A stretch of 64,000 nt of DNA from Calothrix sp. PCC 7103 (GTDB lineage Bacteria; Cyanobacteriota; Cyanobacteriia; Cyanobacteriales; Nostocaceae): NCBI RefSeq assembly GCF_000331305.1, contig NZ_KB217478.1, positions 2,384,151 to 2,448,150 of the forward strand, given 5' to 3'. Within the stretch, counting starts at the first letter, position 1, and every line of letters begins with the position of its first letter. The notes below the pieces were generated by a model. That model was not told where the DNA came from and did not search any database. It saw nothing but the letters and a program-made list of their open reading frames with translations. Both the position numbers and the translations under genes were made by a program. Shown in pieces: positions 15,504 to 22,966 of this stretch.

Positions 15504-15599
15504 ATGAAACAAAAACTACATCAAATCAAATCCTGGCTTAAGCGCATCCTAGGCGTAGAAACAGAAGAAAGCAGAATCAACGACTCATACAAAAGGTGA
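15504..15599 (+). CDS. 31-residue basic helical peptide
   Basis: ATG 15504 to TGA 15599. The peptide begins KQKLHQIKSWLKRILG, an amphipathic basic helix, then an acidic tail. It fits exactly between two genes with two- and six-base spacers, which supports expression as part of the operon. Function unknown. Confidence 0.4.
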   Translation: MKQKLHQIKSWLKRILGVETEESRINDSYKR

Positions 15600-15605
15600 A
15601 ACGCT

Positions 15606-15902
15606 ATGTCAGCGACAAAAGAAAACGCATACAACTACGAAAATGGTGATTACGAATTTACAGGCTATGGCACCAATGATGATTCTGACTACCAATATCA
15701 AGAATATTTAAAATCAATTGGTCTTGGTCTACGAATTCACATAGATAATGGCTGGATGTGGTTCTGTGGCTTTAAATTCGATTTACCAGTAGTTGATGAT
15801 AACGTCAAACTCAGTAAGAAAATTGCACCATCTGACTTACAACCACTAGTAGACAAACTACAATCTCTTGGTTATGAAATAACTGTAATGTTTCGCAAAT
15901 AA
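15606..15902 (+). CDS. Small acidic protein of unknown function
   Basis: 98 residues. The N-terminal 30 residues are tyrosine/asparagine-rich and probably disordered; the C-terminal part (RIHIDNGWMWFCGFKFDLPVV, PLVDKLQSLGYEITVMF) looks like a compact alpha/beta domain. No family is recognised. It is followed by two close GGCGCC copies (15913 and 15925). Confidence 0.55.
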   Translation: MSATKENAYNYENGDYEFTGYGTNDDSDYQYQEYLKSIGLGLRIHIDNGWMWFCGFKFDLPVVDDNVKLSKKIAPSDLQPLVDKLQSLGYEITVMFRK

Positions 15903-15941
15903 TACTGTATCTGGCGCCTATTATTGGCGCCTATCTAACAC

Positions 15942-16388
15942 ATGAAAAGAGACATCAAGCTTAAAATCAAGCGACTACACCGAAACAATCTAACCTTTCA
16001 AGAAATTGCAGATTATCTAAACATCCCACTCCAAAAAGTTGAGTATGTGTTATCCGCCAAACGAGGCAAAGCAAAAATTGATGAGTGGATTATTCAAAAA
16101 ATAAATGCGATGGCGAATGAGGGTAAGCATAGAATCGAAATCGCACAACACCTACATGTAGCGGTATCCACTGTAATCAAATATAGTCACAAAAATGCAA
16201 AAACCGAATACAAGTATTTATTACAGGCGCCTGACAACCAAATTCATAAAGTTTCTAATTTAATAGTTTTCTGCAAGGAAAACAATTTAAATTACAGAAT
16301 GATGAGAAAAACAATCGAAGGGATTACAAGTCACCACAAAAATTGGAAGTGCAATGATTGGAAAAAATCTTATTCCCATAGAAAATAA
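15942..16388 (+). CDS. Double HTH protein with NUMOD-like C-terminus
   Basis: 148 residues. Residues 1-40 (KRLHRNNLTFQEIADYLNI) and about 48-85 (EGKHRIEIAQHLHVAVSTVIK) are two helix-turn-helix units of resolvase style. The C-terminal 45 residues (YLLQAPDNQIHKVSNLIVFC, then YRMMRKTIEG, HHKNWK) match the DNA-binding module that accompanies phage homing endonucleases. No nuclease domain is present, so it is a DNA-binding protein or the residue of a homing endonuclease. Confidence 0.65.
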   Translation: MKRDIKLKIKRLHRNNLTFQEIADYLNIPLQKVEYVLSAKRGKAKIDEWIIQKINAMANEGKHRIEIAQHLHVAVSTVIKYSHKNAKTEYKYLLQAPDNQIHKVSNLIVFCKENNLNYRMMRKTIEGITSHHKNWKCNDWKKSYSHRK

Positions 16389-16572
16389 ATACCTCTGGAC
16401 TGGCGCCATAATCTTAGACCAAAATAATCAGACGCGGGTAATCAAGCGAATCGCCATAGAGCCAAATCCAAAATATCCTGATTACTCAGCTACTTACTAC
16501 ACTGTAGATAATGGCGCCACTACAGCCAAACTCACCCGCAAACAGATTTCTCTTTACAAATTATTTATTTAG
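16354..16572 (+). CDS. Small protein of unknown function
   Basis: 72 residues, overlapping the previous gene by 35 bases. A beta-rich pattern (WTGAIILDQ, TRVIKRIAI, YTVDNGATT) ends with a basic helix. It precedes the 16584 gene by 11 bases containing AGGAG, so the three genes form one transcript. Confidence 0.55.
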   Translation: MIGKNLIPIENKYLWTGAIILDQNNQTRVIKRIAIEPNPKYPDYSATYYTVDNGATTAKLTRKQISLYKLFI

Positions 16573-16583
16573 GAGACACGACA

Positions 16584-17297
16584 ATGATTAAGTTAGGACT
16601 TTGCAACCCACCAGAACTTATTTATCTATATGTCAAGAGTGGAGAAGATGCAAACCTTGGCGCCTACCTATGGCACAGATACATAATCGAAACAGAAACA
16701 ACGATTCCTGTTCAAGAGCGTGGATTAGCTGGAAACTTAATTGCGCTAAAACTAACCAGCAAGACTTTCAAGGGCAAAGAAAACATGAAGCTTGATATCG
16801 TAGTTCAAGCTGACAAGCCCTACGTTATTCGTACTGGCATCGAAACCAATTTTGCAAAAACATTCTTGCTTTGCGCTTCTCAAGTGCAAGATTTTTCCAA
16901 CCCGTTGATTATCTCGGTGGCACCTGGTAAAGAAAATGTTGTATTCTGTCGGCTTTATGATGGACTGACTGAGCAACGAATTAAAGCAGAGTGGAATAAC
17001 AACGCTGATTGGGCTAGCATAATCGCTACCGTTCAACAAAAACTTGGGCAACGCGATGAACCAGCAGACGTTTTTGAAAAACAGGCACCTGACATAGAAT
17101 TTAACAGCAGCATCGATGTCGAACTAGTCAACCAAGAAATTGACCACATAATGAAAACGAAACAGATTGACCCACAAGACGCAAGACAATTTCTTTTTCA
17201 AGCATACGGTGTCCAATCTCGTAAACTTCTCACACCTCCACAGCTGCTAGACTTCAAAGAAAAATTTAGAATCTACGCAGCAAAACACGTTGGATAA
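16584..17297 (+). CDS. Conserved-looking cyanophage protein, possible nucleic-acid-binding protein
   Basis: 237 residues with a good AGGAG site. The central part (KLDIVVQADKPYVIRTGIET then FAKTFLLCASQ) is strongly patterned and resembles a domain seen in proteins of cyanobacterial phages and plasmids, but I cannot name a function. The C-terminal 80 residues are helical and acidic (VNQEIDHIMKTKQIDPQDAR). It closes the operon before a GGCGCC-paired terminator. A single-strand binding role is only a guess. Confidence 0.5.
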   Translation: MIKLGLCNPPELIYLYVKSGEDANLGAYLWHRYIIETETTIPVQERGLAGNLIALKLTSKTFKGKENMKLDIVVQADKPYVIRTGIETNFAKTFLLCASQVQDFSNPLIISVAPGKENVVFCRLYDGLTEQRIKAEWNNNADWASIIATVQQKLGQRDEPADVFEKQAPDIEFNSSIDVELVNQEIDHIMKTKQIDPQDARQFLFQAYGVQSRKLLTPPQLLDFKEKFRIYAAKHVG

Positions 17298-17326
17298 CCA
17301 CTAATACAAAATATCTCTCAAATCAT

Positions 17327-17362
17327 TGGCGCCTACTCTTGCACGATAGGCGCCTTTTCTTT
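17327..17362 (+). terminator. GGCGCC-paired terminator
   Basis: GGCGCC at 17328-17333 and 17349-17354 pair (GGCGCCTA/TAGGCGCC) and are followed by TTTTCTTT. Confidence 0.7.
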
Positions 17363-17363
17363 G

Positions 17364-17554
17364 TCTACGTATCTACGAGTATAAAATACCACAATCTATG
17401 TACCTGACTTGTTGCTACCTGGTTCTCTCAGCGAACCAGGTCATCTTTAATCAACCAATACGAACTTAAATGCCAAAAACCGCGTGGTTGAAAGAATGCC
17501 ACTTCTGACATACAAGCATGTCATTTCTAGCAAGCAATCGCCTATTCTCTTCTA
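17364..17554. other. Non-coding stretch with hairpin and partial repeat
   Basis: Begins with a 22-base copy of the word opening the 505-bp repeat (TCTACGTATCTAC then GAGTATAAA, 17364-17385), then a hairpin CCTGGTTC/GAACCAGG at about 17418-17440. No convincing gene. The duplicated opening word suggests an earlier, truncated copy of the repeat or a reused promoter. Confidence 0.5.
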
Positions 17555-18059
17555 TCTACGTATCTACAAGTATAAATCAATTCATCTTGCTCACTTACTC
17601 CAGGGGTGGGTCATCCACCGGTGGGTTATCCGTCGCCGGATGACCCGTCGCCGGATGACCCGCACCCCGTATCTATATATAAGAAAAACAATAATAAGAA
17701 AAACAATATAAAAAATAAAAGAATTAAATCCCCCTATATCCCCCAAACCGGAAAAAGAGATGGGGAGGAATAGGCGCCATTAAATCAAAACTAGCCACCA
17801 CTGAACCAGATACATCACACCTAGTAGTAACCAAGCCAGTTACAAGAAAAAGAAAGAGGCGCCGGGTCGTTCGGCAATCTCGAATAAACGCAATAACCAT
17901 AAAGTGATGAAAGGATTAGGAATGGCGCCAGTATCTTGGATTGAGGGAAATAAAATGCGGTGGGTAGAAAGGGGAATAAAGCGATTGGATATGGTCGCGT
18001 CTATGTTTTATCGCGGGAGAAAAAACAGGCGCCTTAAAAGCGAAAATAACAGGCGCCAG
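17555..18059. repeat. 505-bp direct repeat, copy 1
   Basis: Matches 50828-51332 in the same orientation and with equal length. The first roughly 220 bases differ at only a few positions; the remainder is about 85 percent identical. It contains a G/C-rich block with GGGTCATCC and GGATGACCC inverted repeats and a tandem CGTCGCCGGATGACC pair, then an A-rich stretch with repeated AAGAAAAACAATA. No long conserved frame is evident, so it is a cis-acting site or a non-coding RNA gene. A -10-like TATAAA lies at its left end. Confidence 0.85.
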
Positions 18060-18125
18060 TTTAACCAGAATTTAACAATGCATTTGTACCACGTCGTAAA
18101 AATAAGTAGTAGTATGTAGGTATTC

Positions 18126-18139
18126 AGTTTCCGGAAACT
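18126..18139. promoter_or_regulatory. Perfect palindrome AGTTTCCGGAAACT before the 18154 gene
   Basis: A 14-bp perfect dyad 14 bases upstream of the ATG at 18154, a plausible operator overlapping the leader. Confidence 0.55.
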
Positions 18140-18153
18140 TAGGATATAAAATT

Positions 18154-18420
18154 ATGGCTACACCATTAGACGTTGCTCAGTTCCAAGAGATTATCGGCGT
18201 TGTGCAAACCTTGTTGAATTTGATTCGTCAAATCGTTGCTTCAAAGGCAGAGGACACAGCAAAGATTGAAGAATTAACAGCACAAGTAAACGAGAAAGTG
18301 GCAGAACTCGAAAACATTGGCGCCACTAATGAAACAGCGAACGCTGGTCTTGCGTCATTGAAAGCTGAACTCGAAGCAGCAGTGGCAGAAGCAGCAGCAG
18401 CTATTCCCGCAGCAGTTTAA
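18154..18420 (+). CDS. Small coiled-coil protein
   Basis: 88 residues, preceded by AGGATA. After a short helix (FQEIIGVVQTLLNLIRQIV) the protein is a continuous heptad-patterned acidic helix (IEELTAQVNEKVAELE, LASLKAELEAAVAEA). Likely a multimeric virion or assembly protein. It is followed by a strong terminator that abuts the next gene's start codon. Confidence 0.65.
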   Translation: MATPLDVAQFQEIIGVVQTLLNLIRQIVASKAEDTAKIEELTAQVNEKVAELENIGATNETANAGLASLKAELEAAVAEAAAAIPAAV

Positions 18421-18474
18421 TTCGGGTATCACGTTTTACTTTCGGCGGTTCTAAACTTAACTAAACTCCTTCAT

Positions 18475-18502
18475 CCTGTGGTTGCACCCCACAGGCTTTT
18501 TT
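18475..18502 (+). terminator. Terminator abutting a start codon
   Basis: CCTGTGG and CCACAGG pair around a short loop and are followed by CTTTTTT; the ATG of the next gene is the next three bases (18503). The gpM gene must therefore be expressed by read-through or antitermination, or from an undetected promoter. Confidence 0.7.
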
Positions 18503-18832
18503 ATGCCTTATACTCCTGCTGTACTACCATTTACACTACGACTAACGTGGTCGTTGCCCAAAAATTACGGCACCAATATAATCAAGCAGCAACAATCTGG
18601 AATCATCGAACGAGGCGCCGCTAATCAAACCAATATTGTTTCTCACACTTACCAAATAAAATCGTTTGTATATAGCTACTCCGAATACGAAACAATTGGT
18701 AATTATTTTGACGGGTTGGCGGGCAAACCATTTATTTTTGATGGCGCCATTTATTCCTGTTCCGAACACCGATGGACATGTGAAAGGAATTTATGGATAT
18801 TTGAAGCAACTTTTAATCAGGTATACAAATAA
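18503..18832 (+). CDS. Minor tail protein, lambda gpM-like (copy 2)
   Basis: 109 residues from ATG 18503; the longer frame starting with TTG at 18482 runs through the terminator and is rejected. The SYSEYETIGNYFDGLAGKPF segment and the C-terminal CSEHRWTCERNLWIFEATF match the gpM family and the paralogue at 8320. It abuts the gpK-like gene, the order M-K being close to lambda's M-L-K. Confidence 0.78.
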   Translation: MPYTPAVLPFTLRLTWSLPKNYGTNIIKQQQSGIIERGAANQTNIVSHTYQIKSFVYSYSEYETIGNYFDGLAGKPFIFDGAIYSCSEHRWTCERNLWIFEATFNQVYK

Positions 18833-19657
18833 ATGATACTGACACAGATTGATGACTATATTGGCGCCATTTTTCAAGAATCTGGGCGCCATAATCACAA
18901 AAAAGAAGTATGCGGTATTGTGTCTGACGATAAATTCATAGTGACACAGAATATCGCTGATAATCCGCATGATGATTTCCAGATTAATGCATCTGAGATA
19001 GGCGCCTATTTTGGAAAGATAGATTTTATCTGGCACACCCATTGCCGTGACACACACCCAGATTTGCTTACCCCTTCAGATGTTGCGCTGTCACGGAAGA
19101 TTCAGGTGCCAATTCTTATGGTGCATATTGTGACGAACGCTGTTGATTATTATGAGCCAAATAATTTTAATCCTTTCCCCTTGTCCCGTTGTGTTTCTCA
19201 TCAAGTTTTGATTCCTAATGTAAAAGTTGGCGCCAGAAATATAAAATTCTACGAAGGATGGCAATCAAATGATTTGTTGTGGGGGCGTTCTGATTGTTTT
19301 GAAACGGTTCGCTGTTATTTTTTAGGAATGCACGGAATAGAAATTGGTAATTTTGATAGACCACCGTTACAAGGATTTCCGGCGCCTGACTGGCGGACAC
19401 CGTGGATTGCAGAAAAGCACGGTTTTATCGTAGTAGACGATATCCGAGATAACGATATTTTAGAAATCGCTTTGAATGGGGGAGAGAATGCAAATCATTT
19501 GGCTGTAGTGGTTGACGCTCAACGCGGATTGATTTTGCATCAACCTGGATTTGGTCATCTGTCTCAGGTTTCTAGATTAGGTGGATATTGGCGGGACAGA
19601 ATTGCAGTTGGGGAAGATAGGCGCCAGCGTGTGTTGCGCCATTCTTCATTTTGCTAG
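18833..19657 (+). CDS. Tail assembly protein gpK-like (JAMM plus NlpC/P60)
   Basis: 274 residues with two domains. Residues about 1-105 hold a JAMM metallopeptidase motif: a glutamate in KKEVCGIV, then WHTHCRDTHPDLLTPSDV. Residues about 130-270 form an NlpC/P60 cysteine-peptidase domain with candidate nucleophile in RSDCFETVR and histidine in ANHLAVVV. This pairing is exactly that of lambda gpK, a tail-tip protein cutting cell-wall peptides on infection. Both active sites look intact. Confidence 0.9.
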   Translation: MILTQIDDYIGAIFQESGRHNHKKEVCGIVSDDKFIVTQNIADNPHDDFQINASEIGAYFGKIDFIWHTHCRDTHPDLLTPSDVALSRKIQVPILMVHIVTNAVDYYEPNNFNPFPLSRCVSHQVLIPNVKVGARNIKFYEGWQSNDLLWGRSDCFETVRCYFLGMHGIEIGNFDRPPLQGFPAPDWRTPWIAEKHGFIVVDDIRDNDILEIALNGGENANHLAVVVDAQRGLILHQPGFGHLSQVSRLGGYWRDRIAVGEDRRQRVLRHSSFC

Positions 19658-19726
19658 TACATTGCGAGGTTCATTCAGAACCCGGCAAAACTCGTTATTG
19701 CTTGTGTCGCCAATTGTAGGAGTCAC

Positions 19727-19793
19727 TTGACACAATGGACAGTCCGAGCTAATATATGAGAAAGACAGGCGAGTAATAGGCGCCTGTCTTTCT
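19727..19793 (+). promoter_or_regulatory. Promoter and leader hairpin of the 19818 regulator
   Basis: TTGACA at 19727-19732, a 17-base spacer and TAATAT at 19750-19755. Four bases later a perfect 13-base stem AGAAAGACAGGCG / CGCCTGTCTTTCT (19759-19793, nine-base loop) occupies the 5' end of the transcript and is followed by GTTG. It resembles an attenuator and shares the GACAGG word with leaders at 26976 and 30113. Confidence 0.75.
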
Positions 19794-19817
19794 GTTGAAA
19801 ATTATCCGGTAATCAAC

Positions 19818-20642
19818 ATGAGTATTGTACCTTATTCCGAATTTTGCTTAAAGCAAGACGAAAATGAAGGTTTGTGGTTAGTTCGCAAAAAAAATGGGGC
19901 TGCGTTTGCGTCGCAGACTGCATTGGCGTGGATGTGCGAAGTATCTCAGCCAGCTATAGCGAACATAACGGGTCAAGGTGATAAATGCCCAAAAGCTATG
20001 ATGGGATTGAATTTGAGCGATATAACGACAATCGAAAATCCAACCGCAGGACGCTGCATTGAAGCTATCCCAGCAAATGCGTGTCATGAAATTTTATTCT
20101 ATTTTTCTTACGAAGCACGTGGACATGAAAAACGATTAAGGGCAAAAGATTTATGCAAGCGAATGGGAAAAGCTGGCGCCTCTGTATTTATTTATGGCAT
20201 GGCTGGCTACAAGGTATCTGCTACTGAAGAAAAGGTAAAAGAACAAGTCAAATTTGCTGTTACGCCAGAGGAACGAATCAGCATGGCTGTTTCTTGCCTA
20301 GAAAAGATAGGCGTTGATTTAAACAACCCTCGAATTAAGCAAGGTATGCATGACTACGCATTAAATCTGCTAGGAGTGGCGCCTGTTTTGCCTAAGTTGA
20401 ATGGTGACGTTTGGTGTGGCGTGGCGGAACGAGCGGAGCAGTTGGGATTCGGTCGAGTTGGCGCCAATTTATCCTTACGTTCCAGGTTGGGTGCATTTGT
20501 TTCTAAGAATTACCCAGAAATAGAAAGAACGAAGGAAGAGCGGTTGTGCAATGGTACTAATCAAAAGATTTGGATTTATCGGGTAACAGAACAGCTTGAT
20601 TGTGCTATTAAATCATTTTTTGGAGGTATCGAAGGATGTTAA
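19818..20642 (+). CDS. Antirepressor-like DNA-binding protein
   Basis: 274 residues. The N-terminal part contains AFASQTALAWMCEVSQPAI, a helix-turn-helix, followed by the ILFYFSYEARG helix and a segment ending SVFIYGMAGY. This corresponds to the layout of genes 2560 and 27050. The C-terminal region (ERAEQLGFGRVGANLSLRS, KIWIYRVTEQ) is a second putative DNA- or protein-binding domain. Transcription starts at a strong promoter and the leader folds into a 13-base stem. It overlaps the next gene, an RHH protein, by seven bases. Confidence 0.65.
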   Translation: MSIVPYSEFCLKQDENEGLWLVRKKNGAAFASQTALAWMCEVSQPAIANITGQGDKCPKAMMGLNLSDITTIENPTAGRCIEAIPANACHEILFYFSYEARGHEKRLRAKDLCKRMGKAGASVFIYGMAGYKVSATEEKVKEQVKFAVTPEERISMAVSCLEKIGVDLNNPRIKQGMHDYALNLLGVAPVLPKLNGDVWCGVAERAEQLGFGRVGANLSLRSRLGAFVSKNYPEIERTKEERLCNGTNQKIWIYRVTEQLDCAIKSFFGGIEGC

Positions 20643-20833
20643 CACCTGAAATGAAAAAAGAGCGTCAGCGTATTTATGACGAAAACCGCAAAGCAAACAA
20701 GATTACTTTACGAGTAAATACTGACACACTACAGGCAATGCAAGAAATGGCTGGACTAGAGGGTAAATCGCTAAACCGTTTTTGCATTGATGCTATTAAC
20801 GAACGGCTAGCGCAATTGAACAAGCTTGTCTAG
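20636..20833 (+). CDS. Ribbon-helix-helix (Arc-like) protein
   Basis: 65 residues with GGAGG upstream of ATG 20636. After a charged N-terminal helix, ANKITLRVNTDTLQAMQEM followed by KSLNRFCIDAINERL is a ribbon-helix-helix unit. It is the translationally coupled partner of the antirepressor-like gene, as the RHH gene at 9111 is of its own regulator, so it may be a paired repressor. Confidence 0.75.
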   Translation: MLTPEMKKERQRIYDENRKANKITLRVNTDTLQAMQEMAGLEGKSLNRFCIDAINERLAQLNKLV

Positions 20834-20847
20834 AAGGACTTTTAAGT

Positions 20848-20867
20848 GATATCGGTTTTCCGATATC
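20848..20867. promoter_or_regulatory. Perfect hairpin GATATCGG-TTTT-CCGATATC
   Basis: Eight-base arms with a TTTT loop, 15 bases after the RHH stop and 65 before the PP-loop gene. It could be an operator for the RHH protein or a transcript-stabilising hairpin. Confidence 0.55.
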
Positions 20868-20932
20868 CGAAATTTGCAGAAAAACAGGCGCCAATAATTA
20901 AAAACAGGCGCCAACAACCACAACACAAAAAC

Positions 20933-21919
20933 ATGAATTACCAATTAGACTTATTTAGTGAACCGCAGGCAATTACAAATCCTGTAGAAATAATCAAAAA
21001 CCACGCTGGCAATCCTGAACAAAAACTAATAGTTTCGTGGGGAGTGGGTACAAACTCTACCGCAATGTTAATTCTTTGCAAAAAACTTGGCATTCGTCCT
21101 GATTATATTTTATTTGCAGACACTGGTGGAGAGTCTTACGAAACCTACGAGTATTTAGAATATTTTCAAGAATGGCTAGTCAAAAACGATATGCCCAAGC
21201 CGCATGTTGTTCGCGCTAGCTACGGAAATACAAGCGAAAAACGCAAGACTTACGCAAGTGCAAAGAAGACATTTAAGGCTTTACTATTTTGCGATTCAGT
21301 GGAAGTATTGACCTATGTCATTTGGTGGGTCGGGGTAACAGGCGCCACTCCTAAAACATTAGAAGAAAGCTGCCTAATAACACAAACGCTGCCATCAATG
21401 GCATACAACAAAAAAGCCTGTAGTCGCCAGTGGAAGATAGAACCACAAGACCGTTTTGCAAAAGAACAAGGGCTTTTTGCTGATGGACAAAAAGTTAGAA
21501 AGTTTATTGGCTATCACGCTGGTGAATGGTCACGCGCCGTCAATAAGAAATCAAAACAATTGATGCTGGAGGATGAGCATTATATTTACGAATACCCTTT
21601 GATTAAATACGGTATTAACCAATTAGCGTGCAATTTCCTTATTCAATCTGAAGGGTTAAGACTTCCCCCCAAAAGCAGTTGTTTTTTCTGCCCAAATAGA
21701 ACACCATCAGAGATTTTGGCTTTACCAGAAGAGATGAGAGAACGTGGAAATTTGATAGAGCGAACGAACGAAATGGGAATACATTTTCAGCCAGGAACTT
21801 CAATTAAAGGGCTAGGCAGGAACGTTAGATGGCAAAGCCTAGGAGAACTCACTCCTCTAGAAGCAACATTATTAGAACAAAAATACAGGCAATGTAGTTG
21901 CGTTGATTTTGACGAATAA
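20933..21919 (+). CDS. PP-loop ATPase of the PAPS reductase family
   Basis: 328 residues from ATG 20933; the earlier GTG in frame lies in a hairpin and is unlikely. LIVSWGVGTNSTAML near residue 33 is the PP-loop that binds ATP; DYILFADTGGES follows as in PAPS reductases. A CSRQWK motif and a late cysteine pair (SSCFFCPNRTP) could ligate a cluster or zinc. Phage members of this family act in nucleotide or tRNA modification or DNA thiolation; which one applies cannot be read from the sequence. It is followed by a clear terminator. Confidence 0.75.
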   Translation: MNYQLDLFSEPQAITNPVEIIKNHAGNPEQKLIVSWGVGTNSTAMLILCKKLGIRPDYILFADTGGESYETYEYLEYFQEWLVKNDMPKPHVVRASYGNTSEKRKTYASAKKTFKALLFCDSVEVLTYVIWWVGVTGATPKTLEESCLITQTLPSMAYNKKACSRQWKIEPQDRFAKEQGLFADGQKVRKFIGYHAGEWSRAVNKKSKQLMLEDEHYIYEYPLIKYGINQLACNFLIQSEGLRLPPKSSCFFCPNRTPSEILALPEEMRERGNLIERTNEMGIHFQPGTSIKGLGRNVRWQSLGELTPLEATLLEQKYRQCSCVDFDE

Positions 21920-21944
21920 ATCTTGCTTTAAATTTAAACAAAAT

Positions 21945-21976
21945 AACCACGCTATTAAACCAGCGTGGTTTTCTTT
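21945..21976. terminator. Bidirectional terminator between convergent genes
   Basis: AACCACGC and GCGTGGTT pair around TATTAAACCA and are followed on the plus strand by TTCTTTTT. It separates the PP-loop gene from the minus-strand tail-protein pair. Confidence 0.8.
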
Positions 21977-22243
21977 TTACAATTTCACGGCGCCAATAAA
22001 TCCAATATCACCAACACTAGTTTCTATTGCCTCAAGTTCTAAATTAGATAATTCTTTTGTCTCTGGCGCCATTGTTTGAAAAAATCTCCAAAATGCAGAA
22101 GTAGACTTAAATATTACACGGCGTTCGTAGGAGGAATTTAAGGTAAAAACTGGTGCCGTTAATCGCTCTGATTTTTGTTCCCCGTTCAATTCAAAAACCA
22201 CACTGTATTGGTTTTCAAAAAAATCTGTATCAAATAAATCCAT
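21977..22243 (-). CDS. Small protein downstream of a virion protein gene
   Basis: 88 residues from the ATG at 22243, preceded by GGAGG that overlaps the end of the upstream gene. The sequence (YSVVFELNGEQKSERLTAPVF, FWRFFQTMAPE) suggests a small beta domain. It is coupled to the repeat-containing virion-type protein and probably works with it. No family recognised. Confidence 0.6.
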   Translation of the reverse strand: MDLFDTDFFENQYSVVFELNGEQKSERLTAPVFTLNSSYERRVIFKSTSAFWRFFQTMAPETKELSNLELEAIETSVGDIGFIGAVKL

Positions 22244-22244
22244 C

Positions 22245-22925
22245 TTATAAACTCCTCCATAATATTTCTGTAGACACATCAGCACTGGCGCCTGCTGTAA
22301 AGGTTGCTTCGGTCGTAGAAAACCCCCACGCCAAACCAGTAGAAAAACTTAAGCCATCGTTGCTACCAAAGTCAGATACCGCAAGATTGTATTTTTCATT
22401 AGGCGCCAACACATGGCTACTTAATGGTACAGTTCCCGTCGTCGGATTTGTTGCTCGATTAAATAATTGTAAATATCTAATATTGGACGATTTATTGTAA
22501 ACATATATTTTGGTAACTTTCGCAGGTGTACCACTAACTGTGTCAGTATTGCTGGTGCCCCATCTAACAAAAATATTTGGGGAAGAATAGGCTTGTGCGA
22601 CTAATCTTTGACGAGCCATTAGTGAACCAGTAGCGCTAGCAGCGTCGGCAACGGCGCCTACTGTATCTGTAAGTAATAATCTAATTCGAGCCATTAATGA
22701 ACCAGTCGAGCTAGACGCCTCTGCTTGTGTCCCGAACGCTGTCCACAAAGCACGTAATAATCCGTTTATTCCAGATGTTCCTGTAAAACCAGTAGGCGCC
22801 GTTTCATTTGTGGCGCCAAGTAAACTTCTTGACCGAGGAATAAAAGGTGTAGAGGTTGTACCGTCTCCATCAAAGTCAAACTCGACGCTTGTATTATTTG
22901 CGTCCTTAGTAATATAAGTTGTCAT
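22245..22925 (-). CDS. Probable virion decoration or tail-fibre protein
   Basis: 226 residues from ATG 22925 (the upstream open frame overlaps the divergent gene and is rejected). The N-terminus (KDANNTSVEFDFDGDGTTST) is followed by two repeats ending SSTGSLMARIRLL and SATGSLMARQRLV, then a beta-rich C-terminus ending TGLAWGFSTTEATF. Low-complexity, Ala/Thr/Ser/Gly-rich composition is typical of fibres or capsid decoration. It is divergent from the fibre gene at 22967. Confidence 0.6.
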   Translation of the reverse strand: MTTYITKDANNTSVEFDFDGDGTTSTPFIPRSRSLLGATNETAPTGFTGTSGINGLLRALWTAFGTQAEASSSTGSLMARIRLLLTDTVGAVADAASATGSLMARQRLVAQAYSSPNIFVRWGTSNTDTVSGTPAKVTKIYVYNKSSNIRYLQLFNRATNPTTGTVPLSSHVLAPNEKYNLAVSDFGSNDGLSFSTGLAWGFSTTEATFTAGASADVSTEILWRSL

Positions 22926-22933
22926 ATTTTGGT

Positions 22934-22951
22934 GTACTATATATCTAGTAC
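22934..22951. promoter_or_regulatory. Dyad in the 41-bp divergent tail-gene promoter
   Basis: GTACTA-TATATC-TAGTAC sits in the centre of the very short divergent spacer; TATATC/TATATG sequences may serve as -10 elements. Any binding protein would control both tail operons. The plus-strand gene has almost no leader. Confidence 0.5.
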
Positions 22952-22966
22952 TTTTGATTATATGGT

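Noticed and set aside
17600..17660. Tandem CGTCGCCGGATGACC units as a CRISPR array
   Set aside because: Only two units without spacers of regular length; they are part of the 505-bp repeat's inverted-repeat block.
17484..18119. Small open frames within the first 505-bp repeat
   Set aside because: They are not preserved as frames in the second copy; arginine/threonine low-complexity readings of the inverted repeats.
20933..21919. A Dnd phosphorothioation system
   Set aside because: Only a single PP-loop protein is present; DndB, DndD, DndE and a cysteine desulfurase are not seen in the window.
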